Source of the DNA: Microbacterium sp. AZCO
GTDB lineage: Bacteria > Actinomycetota > Actinomycetes > Actinomycetales > Microbacteriaceae
Length of the DNA: 64,000 nt
Direction: 5' to 3'
Assembly: GCF_039614715.1 (NCBI RefSeq)
Contig: NZ_CP154857.1
Coordinates: 3,782,001-3,846,000, forward strand
The notes under the pieces are model-generated. The model was not told where the DNA came from and searched no databases. It worked only from the letters and a program-made list of their open reading frames with translations. Positions 54,787 to 64,000 of this stretch are shown in pieces. Position 1 is the first letter of the stretch. Each line of letters starts with the position of its first letter. A program made the translations under genes and the position numbers.

Positions 54787-55496
54787 TGCGCGCGGGCCGC
54801 CTGGGCGTCGGGATCATCGGCGCGGGACGCGTGGGACCCGTCATCGGCGCCGCCCTCGCGGGCGCCGGGCACTCGCTGACCGCGATCACACCGGGCGCCG
54901 ACGAGGAGCGGGTGGAGGCGGTGCTGCCGGGTCTGCCCGTGCTCGACGCGCTCGAGGTCGTGCGGCGCAGCGAGCTCGTGATCGTCGCGGTGCCGCACGA
55001 CGAGCTGCCGGCCCTGGTCGCCGGTCTCGCCGAGCTCGGCGCCTGGCAGCCGGGACAGCTCATCCTCCACACGGACGCCGCCTACGGCACCGGCGTGCTC
55101 GCCCCGGCGACGGCGCTCGGCGCCATCCCGCTGGCGGTGCATCCGGCGATCGCCTTCACCGGCACATCGATGGACCTCCGTCAGCTCACCAACGCGTACG
55201 CCGCCGTCACGGCTCCTGCCGCCGTGCTCCCGATCGCGCAGGCGCTCGCCGTCGAGCTCGGGTGCGAGCCCGTCGTGATCGCGGAGGACGATCGCCCCGC
55301 GTATGCGGAAGGCATCGCCATCGCGACGGAGTTCTCGCGATCGATCGTCGCCCAGGCCGCCGATCTGCTCCGCGGGGCGGGCGTCGCCCACCCCGGGTCG
55401 TACCTCTCGGCGCTCGTGCACTCGACCGTCGACCACGCGCTGGCACAGGCCGGTTCCGCGGGGGCGGGATCGCCCCCCGATACGCTCGACGCATGA
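54786..55496 (+). CDS. DUF2520 (Rossmann-like) protein
   Basis: The protein has 236 residues, with ATGA coupling to the PH gene. LGVGIIGAGRVGPVIGAALAGAGH is a Rossmann dinucleotide site and VHPAIAFTGTSMDL the following strand-turn motif; the C-terminal half is the DUF2520 helical domain. In related actinobacteria this gene precedes panC and lysS. The last four bases overlap a short ORF. Confidence 0.88.
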   Translation: MRAGRLGVGIIGAGRVGPVIGAALAGAGHSLTAITPGADEERVEAVLPGLPVLDALEVVRRSELVIVAVPHDELPALVAGLAELGAWQPGQLILHTDAAYGTGVLAPATALGAIPLAVHPAIAFTGTSMDLRQLTNAYAAVTAPAAVLPIAQALAVELGCEPVVIAEDDRPAYAEGIAIATEFSRSIVAQAADLLRGAGVAHPGSYLSALVHSTVDHALAQAGSAGAGSPPDTLDA

Positions 55497-55626
55497 CGGG
55501 CGTCATCGCGACGCTCCGCGGCGTCCCGATCGAGCCCCCGACCGCGAGGCGGCGTCCCGATCGAGTCGCCGACCACTCCACGGCGTCCCGATGGAGACGC
55601 CGATGCCCCGCAGTGGGAGGCCTGGA
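55493..55626 (+). repeat. Imperfect tandem repeats and short ORF in place of panC
   Basis: GGCGTCCCGATCGAG occurs near 55521 and 55552, with a third copy GGCGTCCCGATGGAG near 55583, a period of about 31 bases. Each unit is followed by a CCGACC-like or CCGATG sequence. A 47-codon ORF (MTGVIATL start at 55493, stop at 55636) overlaps the DUF2520 stop and has no family match. Its first residues resemble a PanC start, but this is weak. Confidence 0.6.
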
Positions 55627-56409
55627 ATGCGCGTGACACGGATCGGCGGTCCCACCGCCTTCATCGACTGGGCCGGCTGGCGCATCCTCACGGATCCGAC
55701 CTTCGATCCGCCGGGGCGCACGTACTCCTTCGGGTTCGGCACGAGCTCGCGCAAGGTCACGGGACCCGCCGTCGCGCTCGACGACCTCGCCCCCGTGGAC
55801 GTCGCCCTCGTGAGCCATCACCAGCACGCCGACAACCTCGACGACGCCGGCCGGGCCGGCCTGGCCGCCGTCGGGACCGTCGTCACGACCGTGGCCGGGT
55901 CGAAGGACATCGCGCACCGTGACGTCCGGGGCCTGCGTGCCGGCGAGAGCGTGCGGCTCATCGCCGACGGCAGACCCGACCTCACGATCGCCGCGACGCC
56001 CGGCCGGCACGGGTCCGTCCTCACCAGACCCATCGTCGGCCCCGTCGCAGGCTTCGCCCTCACGCTCGACGACGCCGCCCGACCGGGGCTCTGGATGACC
56101 GGCGACACCGTGATCAGCCGTCGCCTCCGCCGGCATGTCCGCGACCTCGCGCCCGAGGTGGCGCTCGTCCACATCGGCGCAGTGCGCTTCGGGATCACGG
56201 CTCGCCTGCGCTACACGATGGACGCCCGTGAGGCCGTCGAGCTCATCCGACTCGCCCGCCCCGAGGTCGTCGTGCCGATCCACGTCGAGGGGTGGAGTCA
56301 CTTCTCGCAGCAGGAGGAGGCCGCTCGCCGTGTGCTCAGCAGCGCCCCGGCGGAGGTGGCCGAGCGCGTGCGATGGCTGCCTCTGGGCGAGGCCGTGGAG
56401 CTCCCCTGA
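55627..56409 (+). CDS. MBL-fold metal-dependent hydrolase (UlaG-like)
   Basis: The protein has 260 residues from ATG 55627 after GGGAGG. The HxHxD motif reads SHHQHADNLDDAG, with asparagine where many members have histidine. MTGDTV and VPIHVEGWSHFS are later metal-binding elements. It resembles the UlaG/L-ascorbate-6-phosphate lactonase branch of metallo-beta-lactamase folds. Substrate is unknown. It lies between the DUF2520 gene and lysS, where panC is often found. Confidence 0.82.
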   Translation: MRVTRIGGPTAFIDWAGWRILTDPTFDPPGRTYSFGFGTSSRKVTGPAVALDDLAPVDVALVSHHQHADNLDDAGRAGLAAVGTVVTTVAGSKDIAHRDVRGLRAGESVRLIADGRPDLTIAATPGRHGSVLTRPIVGPVAGFALTLDDAARPGLWMTGDTVISRRLRRHVRDLAPEVALVHIGAVRFGITARLRYTMDAREAVELIRLARPEVVVPIHVEGWSHFSQQEEAARRVLSSAPAEVAERVRWLPLGEAVELP

Positions 56410-56482
56410 CCGCGGCTCCTCCCCGCGGGTGCTCAGCCGCCCGCCGATAGACTGGGCGGCGACTTCCGAGGAGCCTCCAGCG

Positions 56483-58012
56483 ATGACCGACACCACCGCG
56501 CCCGCCGCGCCCGCCGACGACGCCACGAGCGAGGAGGAGATCTTCGAGCAGAAGGCCGTCCGGCTGGCGAAGCGCGAACGGCTCATCGCGGAGCGGGCGG
56601 ATGCCGCCGGCGGCGCCTACCCCGTCACGGTTCCCCTCACCGACACCATCCCCGCTCTCCGCGAGCGCTACGCCGGTCTGGAGGCCGGCGCCGAGACCGG
56701 CGTCACCGCCGCCGTCGCGGGTCGTGTCGTGTTCAGCCGCAACACCGGCAAGCTCTGCTTCGCGACGCTGCAGTCGGGCGACGGCAGCCGCATCCAGGCG
56801 ATGGTGTCGCTCGCGGCTGTCGGCGACGAGTCGCTGCAGCGGTGGAAGGAGCTCGTCGACCTGGGCGACCACGTCTTCGTGAGCGGCGAGGTCATCTCGA
56901 GCCGCCGCGGCGAGCTCTCGATCATGGTCGCGGAATGGACGATCGCCTCCAAGGCGATCCTCCCGCTGCCCAACATGTACTCCGAGCTCAGTGAGGAAAG
57001 CCGCGTCCGCAGCCGCTTCCTCGACCTCATCGTGCGCGACCGGGCCCGCGAGACGGTCGTCGCGAGGGCCAAGACCAACGCGAGCCTCCGCCGGACCTTC
57101 GCCGACCGCGGCTTCATCGAGGTCGAGACGCCGATGCTGCAGGTGCAGCACGGCGGGGCATCCGCTCGTCCCTTCATCACGAAGTCGAACGCCTTCGACA
57201 CCGACCTCTACCTGCGCATCGCGCCGGAGCTCTTCCTCAAGCGTGCCGTCGTGGGCGGGCTCGACCGGGTCTTCGAGATCAACCGCAACTTCCGCAACGA
57301 GGGCGCCGACTCCACCCACAGCCCCGAGTTCGCGATGCTCGAGGCGTACCAGGCGTACACCGACTACAACGGGATCGCCGATCTCACGCAGGCGCTGATC
57401 CAGGATGCCGCGGTCGCCGTCTCGGGATCGACGACCGTGACGTGGGCCGACGGCACCGTCTACGACCTCGGCGGCGACTGGGACCGCATCTCGATGTACG
57501 GCTCGCTGTCGGAGGCATCCGGTCGCGAGATCACTCCCGAGACGCCGCTCGACGAGCTGCTCGCCTTCGCCGCGTCCGCGGGCGTCGAGGTGCCGCCGCA
57601 CGCGACCCACGGCAAGCTCGTCGAGGAGCTGTGGGAGCACTTCATCAAGGGCGGCCTCACCCGCCCCACGTTCGTCATGGACTTCCCGCTCGACACGAGC
57701 CCGCTCGTGCGCGAGCACCGCTCGATCCCGGGCGTCGTCGAGAAGTGGGACCTCTACATCCGCGGCTTCGAGCTCGCGACGGGCTACTCGGAGCTCATCG
57801 ACCCCGTCATCCAGCGCCAGCGGTTCGAGGAGCAGGCGCGGCTCGCTGCGCGGGGCGACCTCGAGGCGATGCGGATCGACGAGGAGTTCCTCCGGGCCAT
57901 GGAGCACGGGATGCCGCCGATGGGCGGAATGGGGATGGGCATCGACCGCCTGCTCATGGCGCTCACGGGGCTCGGCATCCGCGAGACGATCCTCTTCCCG
58001 CTCGTCAAGTAG
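56483..58012 (+). CDS. lysS: Lysyl-tRNA synthetase (class II)
   Basis: The protein has 509 residues from ATG 56483, with GAGGAG upstream. An OB-fold anticodon domain (VAGRVVFSRNTGKLCFATLQ) precedes class II motifs: motif 1 around FIEVETPML, motif 2 RVFEINRNFRNEG and motif 3 GMGIDRLLMALTG. It charges tRNA-Lys. The N-terminal acidic extension of about 15 residues is typical for the genus. Confidence 0.97.
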   Translation: MTDTTAPAAPADDATSEEEIFEQKAVRLAKRERLIAERADAAGGAYPVTVPLTDTIPALRERYAGLEAGAETGVTAAVAGRVVFSRNTGKLCFATLQSGDGSRIQAMVSLAAVGDESLQRWKELVDLGDHVFVSGEVISSRRGELSIMVAEWTIASKAILPLPNMYSELSEESRVRSRFLDLIVRDRARETVVARAKTNASLRRTFADRGFIEVETPMLQVQHGGASARPFITKSNAFDTDLYLRIAPELFLKRAVVGGLDRVFEINRNFRNEGADSTHSPEFAMLEAYQAYTDYNGIADLTQALIQDAAVAVSGSTTVTWADGTVYDLGGDWDRISMYGSLSEASGREITPETPLDELLAFAASAGVEVPPHATHGKLVEELWEHFIKGGLTRPTFVMDFPLDTSPLVREHRSIPGVVEKWDLYIRGFELATGYSELIDPVIQRQRFEEQARLAARGDLEAMRIDEEFLRAMEHGMPPMGGMGMGIDRLLMALTGLGIRETILFPLVK

Positions 58013-58035
58013 CCGGCTCGGCACGGCCGTAACCG

Positions 58036-59157
58036 TCACCGCGGCCGGAAGGCCCAGTCGGGCAGGTGCCCGGCGTGCACGAACGAGCGCACGATCTCGG
58101 CCAGGCCGTGCTCGGGTTCGATCTCGCACGCCCGGGATGCGTACTTCTCGGCGTGCGTCGAACGGCCGAGCGCCCAGGCGAGCCAGGCGCAGGTCGCGAG
58201 CGGCCCCGGTCGCCATGAGCGCGGGGCTGCGGCGGCGGCGCGCCTGGCGAGCGCCAGCGCCGTCTCGAGGCGCTGCGGGTCGGGGCGGTCGCCCTCGCCC
58301 CACATGTGCATCGCGAGGTGCGCCGGATACTCCTCGCCCGCCTCCCACCGCAGCTGCGCGTCGAACGCCTCGTCGCCGGCGTCGAGCCCTCCGCACCACC
58401 CGACGAGCGCGATGTCGCGCACCGCCGGCCGTGCAAGACACCACACGAGCACCGCGATGTCGTACGCGTCGAGGTCGTCGGCATCCCAGTCCAGCGCCTC
58501 CTCGAACAGCCCCGGCAGGTCGTCGAGGTCGCACACGGCGGTGAGGGCTGCGGGATCGACGCGTCGATCGGGCGCCGCACCGGCGCCGGCATCCGTCCCG
58601 CACAGCAGCGCGACCGCTTCCGCGAGGTTCTCCAGTGCGCGCCCGACGGCCTCCTTCTCGACGAGGTCGGACGCCGGCAGCTGGGCGCCCGATTCCTGGT
58701 CGCCGTCGGCGATCTCGAGGTGCTCTGCGCCCGGCGGCTCGTCGCCGAGCTCGGCGAGGGGATGCCCGCCCGGCGGCAGGTCGCGGTCGAGGTAGGAGCC
58801 CCAGCCATCGGCACCCACGCACAGGGCGTCGCTGAGCCGGATGCCGCACGCATCGGCGCGGCGCCGGAGCGCGGCGGCGAGCGCCTGGTGCGGCATCCCC
58901 TTCGCCAAGGATTCGTCGGTGTACGCGACGGATGCCACGGCGTCGGCGCCGGGCAGCCGGCACACCATGCCGAGGAAGGTCGCCGCGACGGAATCGACGG
59001 ACTCGTCGTCGGGCGGCAGGTCGAGGCGCATCGCCCCGAGGCTCCGCGAGCCCGCGAACGGGATCATGACGAGGCTGCGTCTGGGGTGGAACCCGAGCAT
59101 GCGGGGGATGAGGGAGAGGAACTGAGCCGCGTCGGCGGCTTTCACGATCGTCGTCAT
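58036..59157 (-). CDS. DUF4192 domain-containing protein
   Basis: The protein has 373 residues. The DUF4192 opening MTTIVKAADAAQFLSLIPRMLGFHPRRSLVMIPF is clear, followed by LVGWCGGLDAGDEAF and WLAWALGRSTHAEKYASRAC near the C-terminus. Function is unknown; the family occurs only in actinobacteria. It converges with lysS, leaving 23 bases between stops. Confidence 0.92.
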   Translation of the reverse strand: MTTIVKAADAAQFLSLIPRMLGFHPRRSLVMIPFAGSRSLGAMRLDLPPDDESVDSVAATFLGMVCRLPGADAVASVAYTDESLAKGMPHQALAAALRRRADACGIRLSDALCVGADGWGSYLDRDLPPGGHPLAELGDEPPGAEHLEIADGDQESGAQLPASDLVEKEAVGRALENLAEAVALLCGTDAGAGAAPDRRVDPAALTAVCDLDDLPGLFEEALDWDADDLDAYDIAVLVWCLARPAVRDIALVGWCGGLDAGDEAFDAQLRWEAGEEYPAHLAMHMWGEGDRPDPQRLETALALARRAAAAAPRSWRPGPLATCAWLAWALGRSTHAEKYASRACEIEPEHGLAEIVRSFVHAGHLPDWAFRPR

Positions 59158-59307
59158 CCCGCGAGCCTCGCGGGGCGGCGCCCGTGAGAACGACGCGACT
59201 CCGCGGCGGTGGAAAGCTCCGGCCGAAACACCGCCTGGGGAGGAGCGGATCACGTGGGTCGACGACCCTCGTCTCGCGCAAACGGCGGAGGTACGTATCC
59301 TTGAAGG

Positions 59308-59508
59308 GTGAGCGACTACTGGACTGCTGTGTTCTGGACGCTCCTGCCGACCCTCGTCGTCACGGTGCTGTTCTTCTGGATCCTGCGCAGCATCCTGCGC
59401 GCCGACCGCACCGAGCGCCGCGAGTACGCCCGCATCGAGGCCGAGCAGCGCGCGAAGCGGGGTCTGCCGCCGGCCGAGCCTGCGGCATCCCGCGACACCG
59501 TCCACTGA
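59308..59508 (+). CDS. Small single-helix membrane protein
   Basis: The protein has 66 residues from GTG 59308 with GAAGG just upstream. One helix (about 9-28, FWTLLPTLVVTVLFFWIL) is followed by a charged tail RADRTERREYARIEAEQRAKRG. It has no named family that I recognise. The position between DUF4192 and cls is stable in this genus, as far as I know, and codon use is typical. Confidence 0.75.
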   Translation: MSDYWTAVFWTLLPTLVVTVLFFWILRSILRADRTERREYARIEAEQRAKRGLPPAEPAASRDTVH

Positions 59509-59602
59509 TCTTCGCCCGACGCGACGGGCCCGTCCCTGTCGTGACCGGGCACTACGCTGGGCTCACCGCTCGGGGCAGGCGGAGTGAGGAGGCGCGGCCG
59601 GA

Positions 59603-61069
59603 GTGCTGACGATCACGTTCGACGCGTCCTGGTGGCTCATCCTGGTCTTCCTGTTCGACCTCACCGTGCGCATCCTCGCGATCATCTTCGTCCCGCGCAA
59701 TCGACGACCGACGTCGGCGACCGCCTGGCTTCTGGCGATCTACTTCATCCCGCTGATCGGCGTGCTCCTCTTCCTGCTGATCGGCAATCCGCGCCTCCCG
59801 CGCAAGCGCCGCCGCAAGCAGGAGCGCATCAACGACTACATCCACGACACCAGCGCGCACCTCGACTTCGGCACGCATCGGCCGAACGCCCCCGACTGGT
59901 TCACGTCGATGGTCACGCTCAACCGCAATCTCGGTGCCATGCCGCTCGCCGGCGACAACGGCGCGCACCTCATCTCCGACTACCAGGAGAGCCTCGACGC
60001 GATGGCGGATGCCGTCCGCGAAGCGAAGCGGTACGTGCACGTGGAGTTCTACATCCTCCAGTCCGACGAGTCGACCGACAACTTCTTCCGCGCACTCGAG
60101 GAGGTTGCGGCTCGGGGCGTGCCGGTGCGCGTGCTGCTCGACCACTGGGCCAACCGCGGCAAGCCGTTCTACCGCAAGACCCTCAAGCGGCTCGACGCCA
60201 TGGGCGCCCAGTGGCACCTGATGCTTCCCGTGCAGCCGTTCAAGGGCAAGTACCAGCGCCCCGACCTGCGGAACCACCGCAAGCTCACGGTCATCGACGG
60301 CACGGTCGCCTTCATGGGCTCGCAGAACATGACCGATTCGACCTACAACCTCCGCAAGAACATCAAGCGCGGGCTGCACTGGGTCGACCTCATGGTGCGC
60401 GTGGAGGGGCCGGTCGTGGCATCCATCAACGCCGTCTTCCTCTCCGACTGGTACAGCGAGACCGACGAGGTGCTCACCGACGAGATCGACCTCTTCGCTG
60501 TGACCTCCGGTCCCGGCGACCTCGACTGCCAGATCGTGCCGTCGGGCCCCGGGTTCGAGTTCGAGAACAACCTGCGGCTGTTCCTCGGGCTGATGTACTA
60601 CGCGCAGCGCAAGGTCATCGTCGTGAGCCCGTACTTCGTGCCCGATGAAGCCCTCCTCAACGCCATCACGACGGCGTGCCACCGAGGCCTCCAGGTCGAG
60701 CTCTTCGTCTCGGAGGAGGGCGATCAGGCCGTCGTCTACCACGCTCAGCGCAGCTACTACGAAGTGCTGCTCCGTGCCGGCGTGAAGATCTGGATGTATC
60801 GCAAGCCCTACATCCTGCACTCGAAGTCGATGACGATCGACGACGAGGTGGCCATCATCGGCTCCAGCAACATGGACATGCGCTCTTTCGGTCTCAACAT
60901 GGAGATCTCGATGCTCGTGCGGGGCGAGGAGTTCGTCCGCGAGATGCGCGGCGTCGAGCAGCACTACCGCGACCTCAGCCGAGAGCTCACCCTCGAGGAG
61001 TGGGAGAAGCAGCCGCTGCGCTCGACCGTGCTCGACAACCTCGCGAGGCTCACCTCCGCTCTGCAGTAG
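59603..61069 (+). CDS. cls: Cardiolipin synthase (phospholipase D family)
   Basis: The protein has 488 residues from GTG 59603. Two N-terminal helices (1-25, 38-60) and two HKD motifs identify it: H225 in NHRKLTVIDG and H406 in LHSKSMTIDDE, each followed by GSQN or GSSN. It makes cardiolipin from phosphatidylglycerol or CDP-diacylglycerol at the membrane. Confidence 0.95.
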   Translation: MLTITFDASWWLILVFLFDLTVRILAIIFVPRNRRPTSATAWLLAIYFIPLIGVLLFLLIGNPRLPRKRRRKQERINDYIHDTSAHLDFGTHRPNAPDWFTSMVTLNRNLGAMPLAGDNGAHLISDYQESLDAMADAVREAKRYVHVEFYILQSDESTDNFFRALEEVAARGVPVRVLLDHWANRGKPFYRKTLKRLDAMGAQWHLMLPVQPFKGKYQRPDLRNHRKLTVIDGTVAFMGSQNMTDSTYNLRKNIKRGLHWVDLMVRVEGPVVASINAVFLSDWYSETDEVLTDEIDLFAVTSGPGDLDCQIVPSGPGFEFENNLRLFLGLMYYAQRKVIVVSPYFVPDEALLNAITTACHRGLQVELFVSEEGDQAVVYHAQRSYYEVLLRAGVKIWMYRKPYILHSKSMTIDDEVAIIGSSNMDMRSFGLNMEISMLVRGEEFVREMRGVEQHYRDLSRELTLEEWEKQPLRSTVLDNLARLTSALQ

Positions 61070-61195
61070 CGGGTTCGTGATCGGCGCGTTATCGATCTTT
61101 CCGCGACGATTCAGGATGCCTGCGCCATGATGGTGCTTGCCGGGCGCGCCTCGAGCACAGCGGGCGCGACGCATTCCTCGTCGAAAGGCACCCCT

Positions 61196-61924
61196 ATGGC
61201 TCGTTCCGTTCTCGCCGGACTCGGCGCCCTCGCTCTCGCAAGCCTGCTCCTCGCCGGCTGTGCGACGACGACCTCGGGCACGCCTGAGGCATCGCCCACA
61301 CCGACGACTCAGGAGAGCGCGACACCCGATCCCGACCTGGGCGCCGCATGGCTCGACAACGGCCGGATGATCGGCCTCGTCACGCTCGGCAGCTCGACGT
61401 GCGTTCCCGTCGCCGACGAGGCGAAGTACTCCGGCGGCACTCTCAACGTGACGCTGGCCGCGCCGGCTGCGGCGACGCCGTGTACGAGCGACCTCGTCCC
61501 CCGCGTCACCCTCGTGCAGGTGCCCGAGGGCGTCGACCCGTCGAAGAATCTCCCGATCGAGGTGACCGGCGACCAGTACCTGGGCCAGGTCGAGCTCCCG
61601 GGGGCCTCCGGTCTCACGGCGGGCGGCGAGACCGACTACAACCCGAGTGCCGGCTGGGCGACGGTGCAGGGCCAGTTCGTGATCCTCACGTGGGGTTCGT
61701 CCTCGTGCCCGCCCGTCATCCAGGACGTCGCCGCCACGGGGCCGGCCGAGGTCACGGTGACGTACGAGACGCCCGCGGCGAACCAGGTCTGCACGATGGA
61801 CATGGCTCCCCGCGCCGCCGTCACAGCGGTCAACGACCTCGAGGAGACCACGGGGGTCAGCGCGATCCTCAAGGGCGACCAGTTCGACAACGTCAAAATC
61901 CCGATCTACGGCACCAACGCCTGA
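61196..61924 (+). CDS. Putative lipoprotein
   Basis: The protein has 242 residues with signal peptide and lipobox LLAGC (cysteine near 22), then a Thr/Ser/Pro spacer. The mature part has two related halves, each with CVPVADEAKYSGGTLNVTL- or SCPPVIQDVAATGPAEVTV-like beta strands and a conserved Cys pair. No catalytic motif is seen. It stands alone after cls. Confidence 0.85.
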   Translation: MARSVLAGLGALALASLLLAGCATTTSGTPEASPTPTTQESATPDPDLGAAWLDNGRMIGLVTLGSSTCVPVADEAKYSGGTLNVTLAAPAAATPCTSDLVPRVTLVQVPEGVDPSKNLPIEVTGDQYLGQVELPGASGLTAGGETDYNPSAGWATVQGQFVILTWGSSSCPPVIQDVAATGPAEVTVTYETPAANQVCTMDMAPRAAVTAVNDLEETTGVSAILKGDQFDNVKIPIYGTNA

Positions 61925-61938
61925 CCGCCTTTCCTTGA

Positions 61939-61972
61939 GATTCGGGATGCCTCGTCCGAGGCATCCCGAATC
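61939..61972 (+). terminator. Rho-independent-like terminator after lipoprotein gene
   Basis: GATTCGGGATGCCTCG (61939-61954) pairs exactly with 61957-61972 around a two-base loop, 15 bases after the stop. Its stem contains the GGATGCC word also found in the palindrome at 45214. Confidence 0.85.
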
Positions 61973-62007
61973 CGTCTTTCGGCGGGTGGTTCGGCCCCCG
62001 TCCTTCC

Positions 62008-62048
62008 GGGCCGTGGTGTCGGGCCCGAAGGGCCGTGATTCCGGGCCC
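62008..62048. repeat. Two tandem hairpin repeats upstream of rrn
   Basis: GGGCCGTG..(G/T)CGGGCCC occurs at 62008-62026 and 62030-62048, a 22-base period with three mismatches in the middle. Each copy can fold on its own ends (GGGCC with GGCCC). They lie between the lipoprotein terminator and the rRNA promoters and may insulate the rRNA operon. Confidence 0.55.
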
Positions 62049-62082
62049 TCGGAGGCCGACACGCCCGGGATGGAGCGTCGAT

Positions 62083-62111
62083 TTGCCCGTTCCGTCGGAG
62101 CCGCGTAACTT
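62083..62111 (+). promoter_or_regulatory. rrn promoter candidate P1
   Basis: TTGCCC (62083-62088) and TAACTT (62106-62111) are 17 bases apart. An AT-rich start region (ATTACTTG) follows. Confidence 0.55.
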
Positions 62112-62296
62112 ATTACTTGTTCGCCCCACAGGGAAGCGGAGAGGCCGAGAGCCTTACCCCCCTCAAGCGGAGAACCACCCTTCATCCCCGAACTTCCTTG
62201 AGGCTCGGATCCGTCAGGATTAGGATGGAGGTTCCCACTCCTCGAAGTCGTCGAAGAGTCCTCCCGGTGACGCTCCACGCGTTCCGAGTGGCCGAT

Positions 62297-62324
62297 TTGA
62301 CATCGCGAGCGAGAGGGATACACT
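62297..62324 (+). promoter_or_regulatory. rrn promoter candidate P2
   Basis: TTGACA (62297-62302), a perfect -35, and TACACT (62319-62324) are 16 bases apart. TAGTGAAGTTGCCC begins at the last base of the -10 and recurs at 62456. Confidence 0.75.
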
Positions 62325-62469
62325 AGTGAAGTTGCCCGAGCGGGCCGGCCGCAAGCCGAGACGCCGGGCATCGGATCTGGCTTCGTGAGAGCTAGCTCGG
62401 CACTCGCCTTCGACTTCGCGTCGAGGTGCGTCGACCGATGCGAACGAAGCATTGATAGTGAAGTTGCCC
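62324..62469 (+). repeat. Duplicated TAGTGAAGTTGCCC in rRNA leader
   Basis: The 14-base word occurs at 62324-62337 and at 62456-62469, each with a -10-like sequence just before it. The second, preceded by ATTGAT, may be a degenerate promoter copy. The repeat suggests that the promoter-leader segment was once duplicated. Confidence 0.6.
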
Positions 62470-62510
62470 TGCGGGCGAGGCTGAGAGGCTGAGCGGCAGG
62501 TGCATCCGAT

Positions 62511-62531
62511 CCTTGAGAACTCAACAGCGTG
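62511..62531 (+). promoter_or_regulatory. rRNA leader antitermination/processing segment
   Basis: CCTTGAGAACTCAACAGCGT is close to the leader sequence found before 16S genes in actinobacteria. It contains TTGAGAACTCAA, an inverted repeat, about 170 bases before the mature 16S start. Confidence 0.6.
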
Positions 62532-62681
62532 CACTTGTCAAATGCCAAATAACCTCGTTCCAGCTTCGGCTGGGTGAGATTCCTTTGGATCAATTATTGG
62601 ATTTGTCAGCATTGACATCCATTTTGGTCAGTTTCAAACTCGCTGCTTCGGTCTTTTTCCGGCCGTGGTATGCAATTTTTC

Positions 62682-64000
<1,319 letters not shown>

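Larger units (their letters stand above)
61925..62681 (+). other. 757-bp non-coding region before 16S rRNA
   Basis: It holds the lipoprotein terminator, two tandem hairpins, at least two promoters, duplicated leader words and the rRNA leader. No coding gene was found. Confidence 0.85.

Noticed and set aside
62324..62469. Direct repeats as a CRISPR or mobile element
   Set aside because: Only two copies 132 bases apart, lying in a promoter-leader region, with no cas or transposase genes.
59552..62593. Very long minus-strand ORF across cls, the lipoprotein gene and the rRNA leader
   Set aside because: It is an antisense shadow: it crosses a terminator and rRNA promoters and has no domain pattern.

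Overview
The window is a high-GC chromosomal segment from an actinobacterium. The partial 16S rRNA gene at its right end (about 62682 onward), together with the folE-folP-folB-folK, DUF3180, PH-domain and DUF4192 genes, points to Microbacteriaceae and most probably Microbacterium. I saw no IS element, prophage, integrase or CRISPR array. Most genes are tightly packed, with 4-bp ATGA or GTGA overlaps.

Region 1 (1-20851) is an exopolysaccharide locus. It holds a truncated flippase, four glycosyltransferases, a Wzy-like polymerase/ligase, two Wzz-like chain-length proteins, a polysaccharide deacetylase, a PssY/WbaP-type priming glycosyltransferase, an MFS exporter and a TolB-like propeller protein. 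Inside it sits a cassette of AMP-forming ligase, fold-type-III PLP decarboxylase, acyl carrier protein and asparagine-synthetase-like enzyme (3679-8531), followed by a secreted DUF4082/beta-helix protein. The ligase and decarboxylase resemble families known from proteobacterial exosortase/PEP-CTERM loci, but no exosortase is visible here. By analogy with BtrJ/BtrI/BtrK of butirosin biosynthesis, the cassette may make an ACP-bound decarboxylated amino acid and attach it by an amide bond. This is the best candidate for an undescribed system.

Region 2 (21053-29536, all minus strand) is a probable six-gene run: tryptophan 2,3-dioxygenase, an amidohydrolase, kynureninase, an MFS carrier, an aldehyde dehydrogenase and a GMC oxidoreductase. 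No classical kynurenine formamidase is present, and the amidohydrolase occupies its place. The GMC enzyme and the MFS carrier each carry an in-frame low-complexity insertion that ends at a related REP-like word. A small glutaredoxin-like gene lies upstream.

Region 3 (29677-43058) holds a GT2-GtrA fusion, a membrane-anchored deacetylase-like protein, an FAD oxidoreductase and a LacI-regulated sugar locus. In the sugar locus, an ABC binding protein and two permeases (no ATPase) diverge from a LacI regulator that is followed by a GH2 glycosidase. Two near-identical operators, each overlapping a -10 element, tie this regulon together. A GrpB-like protein, a nucleoside hydrolase and an SDR follow.

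Region 4 (43200-64000) is housekeeping: a Glu-Asp-Phe tRNA cluster, an M23 peptidase, ppa, tilS, hpt, ftsH, the folate operon, two PH-domain membrane proteins, a DUF2520 protein, an MBL-fold protein, lysS, DUF4192, cls and a lipoprotein. It ends with the leader and 5' part of an rrn operon. A short tandem-repeat scar lies between the DUF2520 gene and lysS, where related genomes often carry panC.
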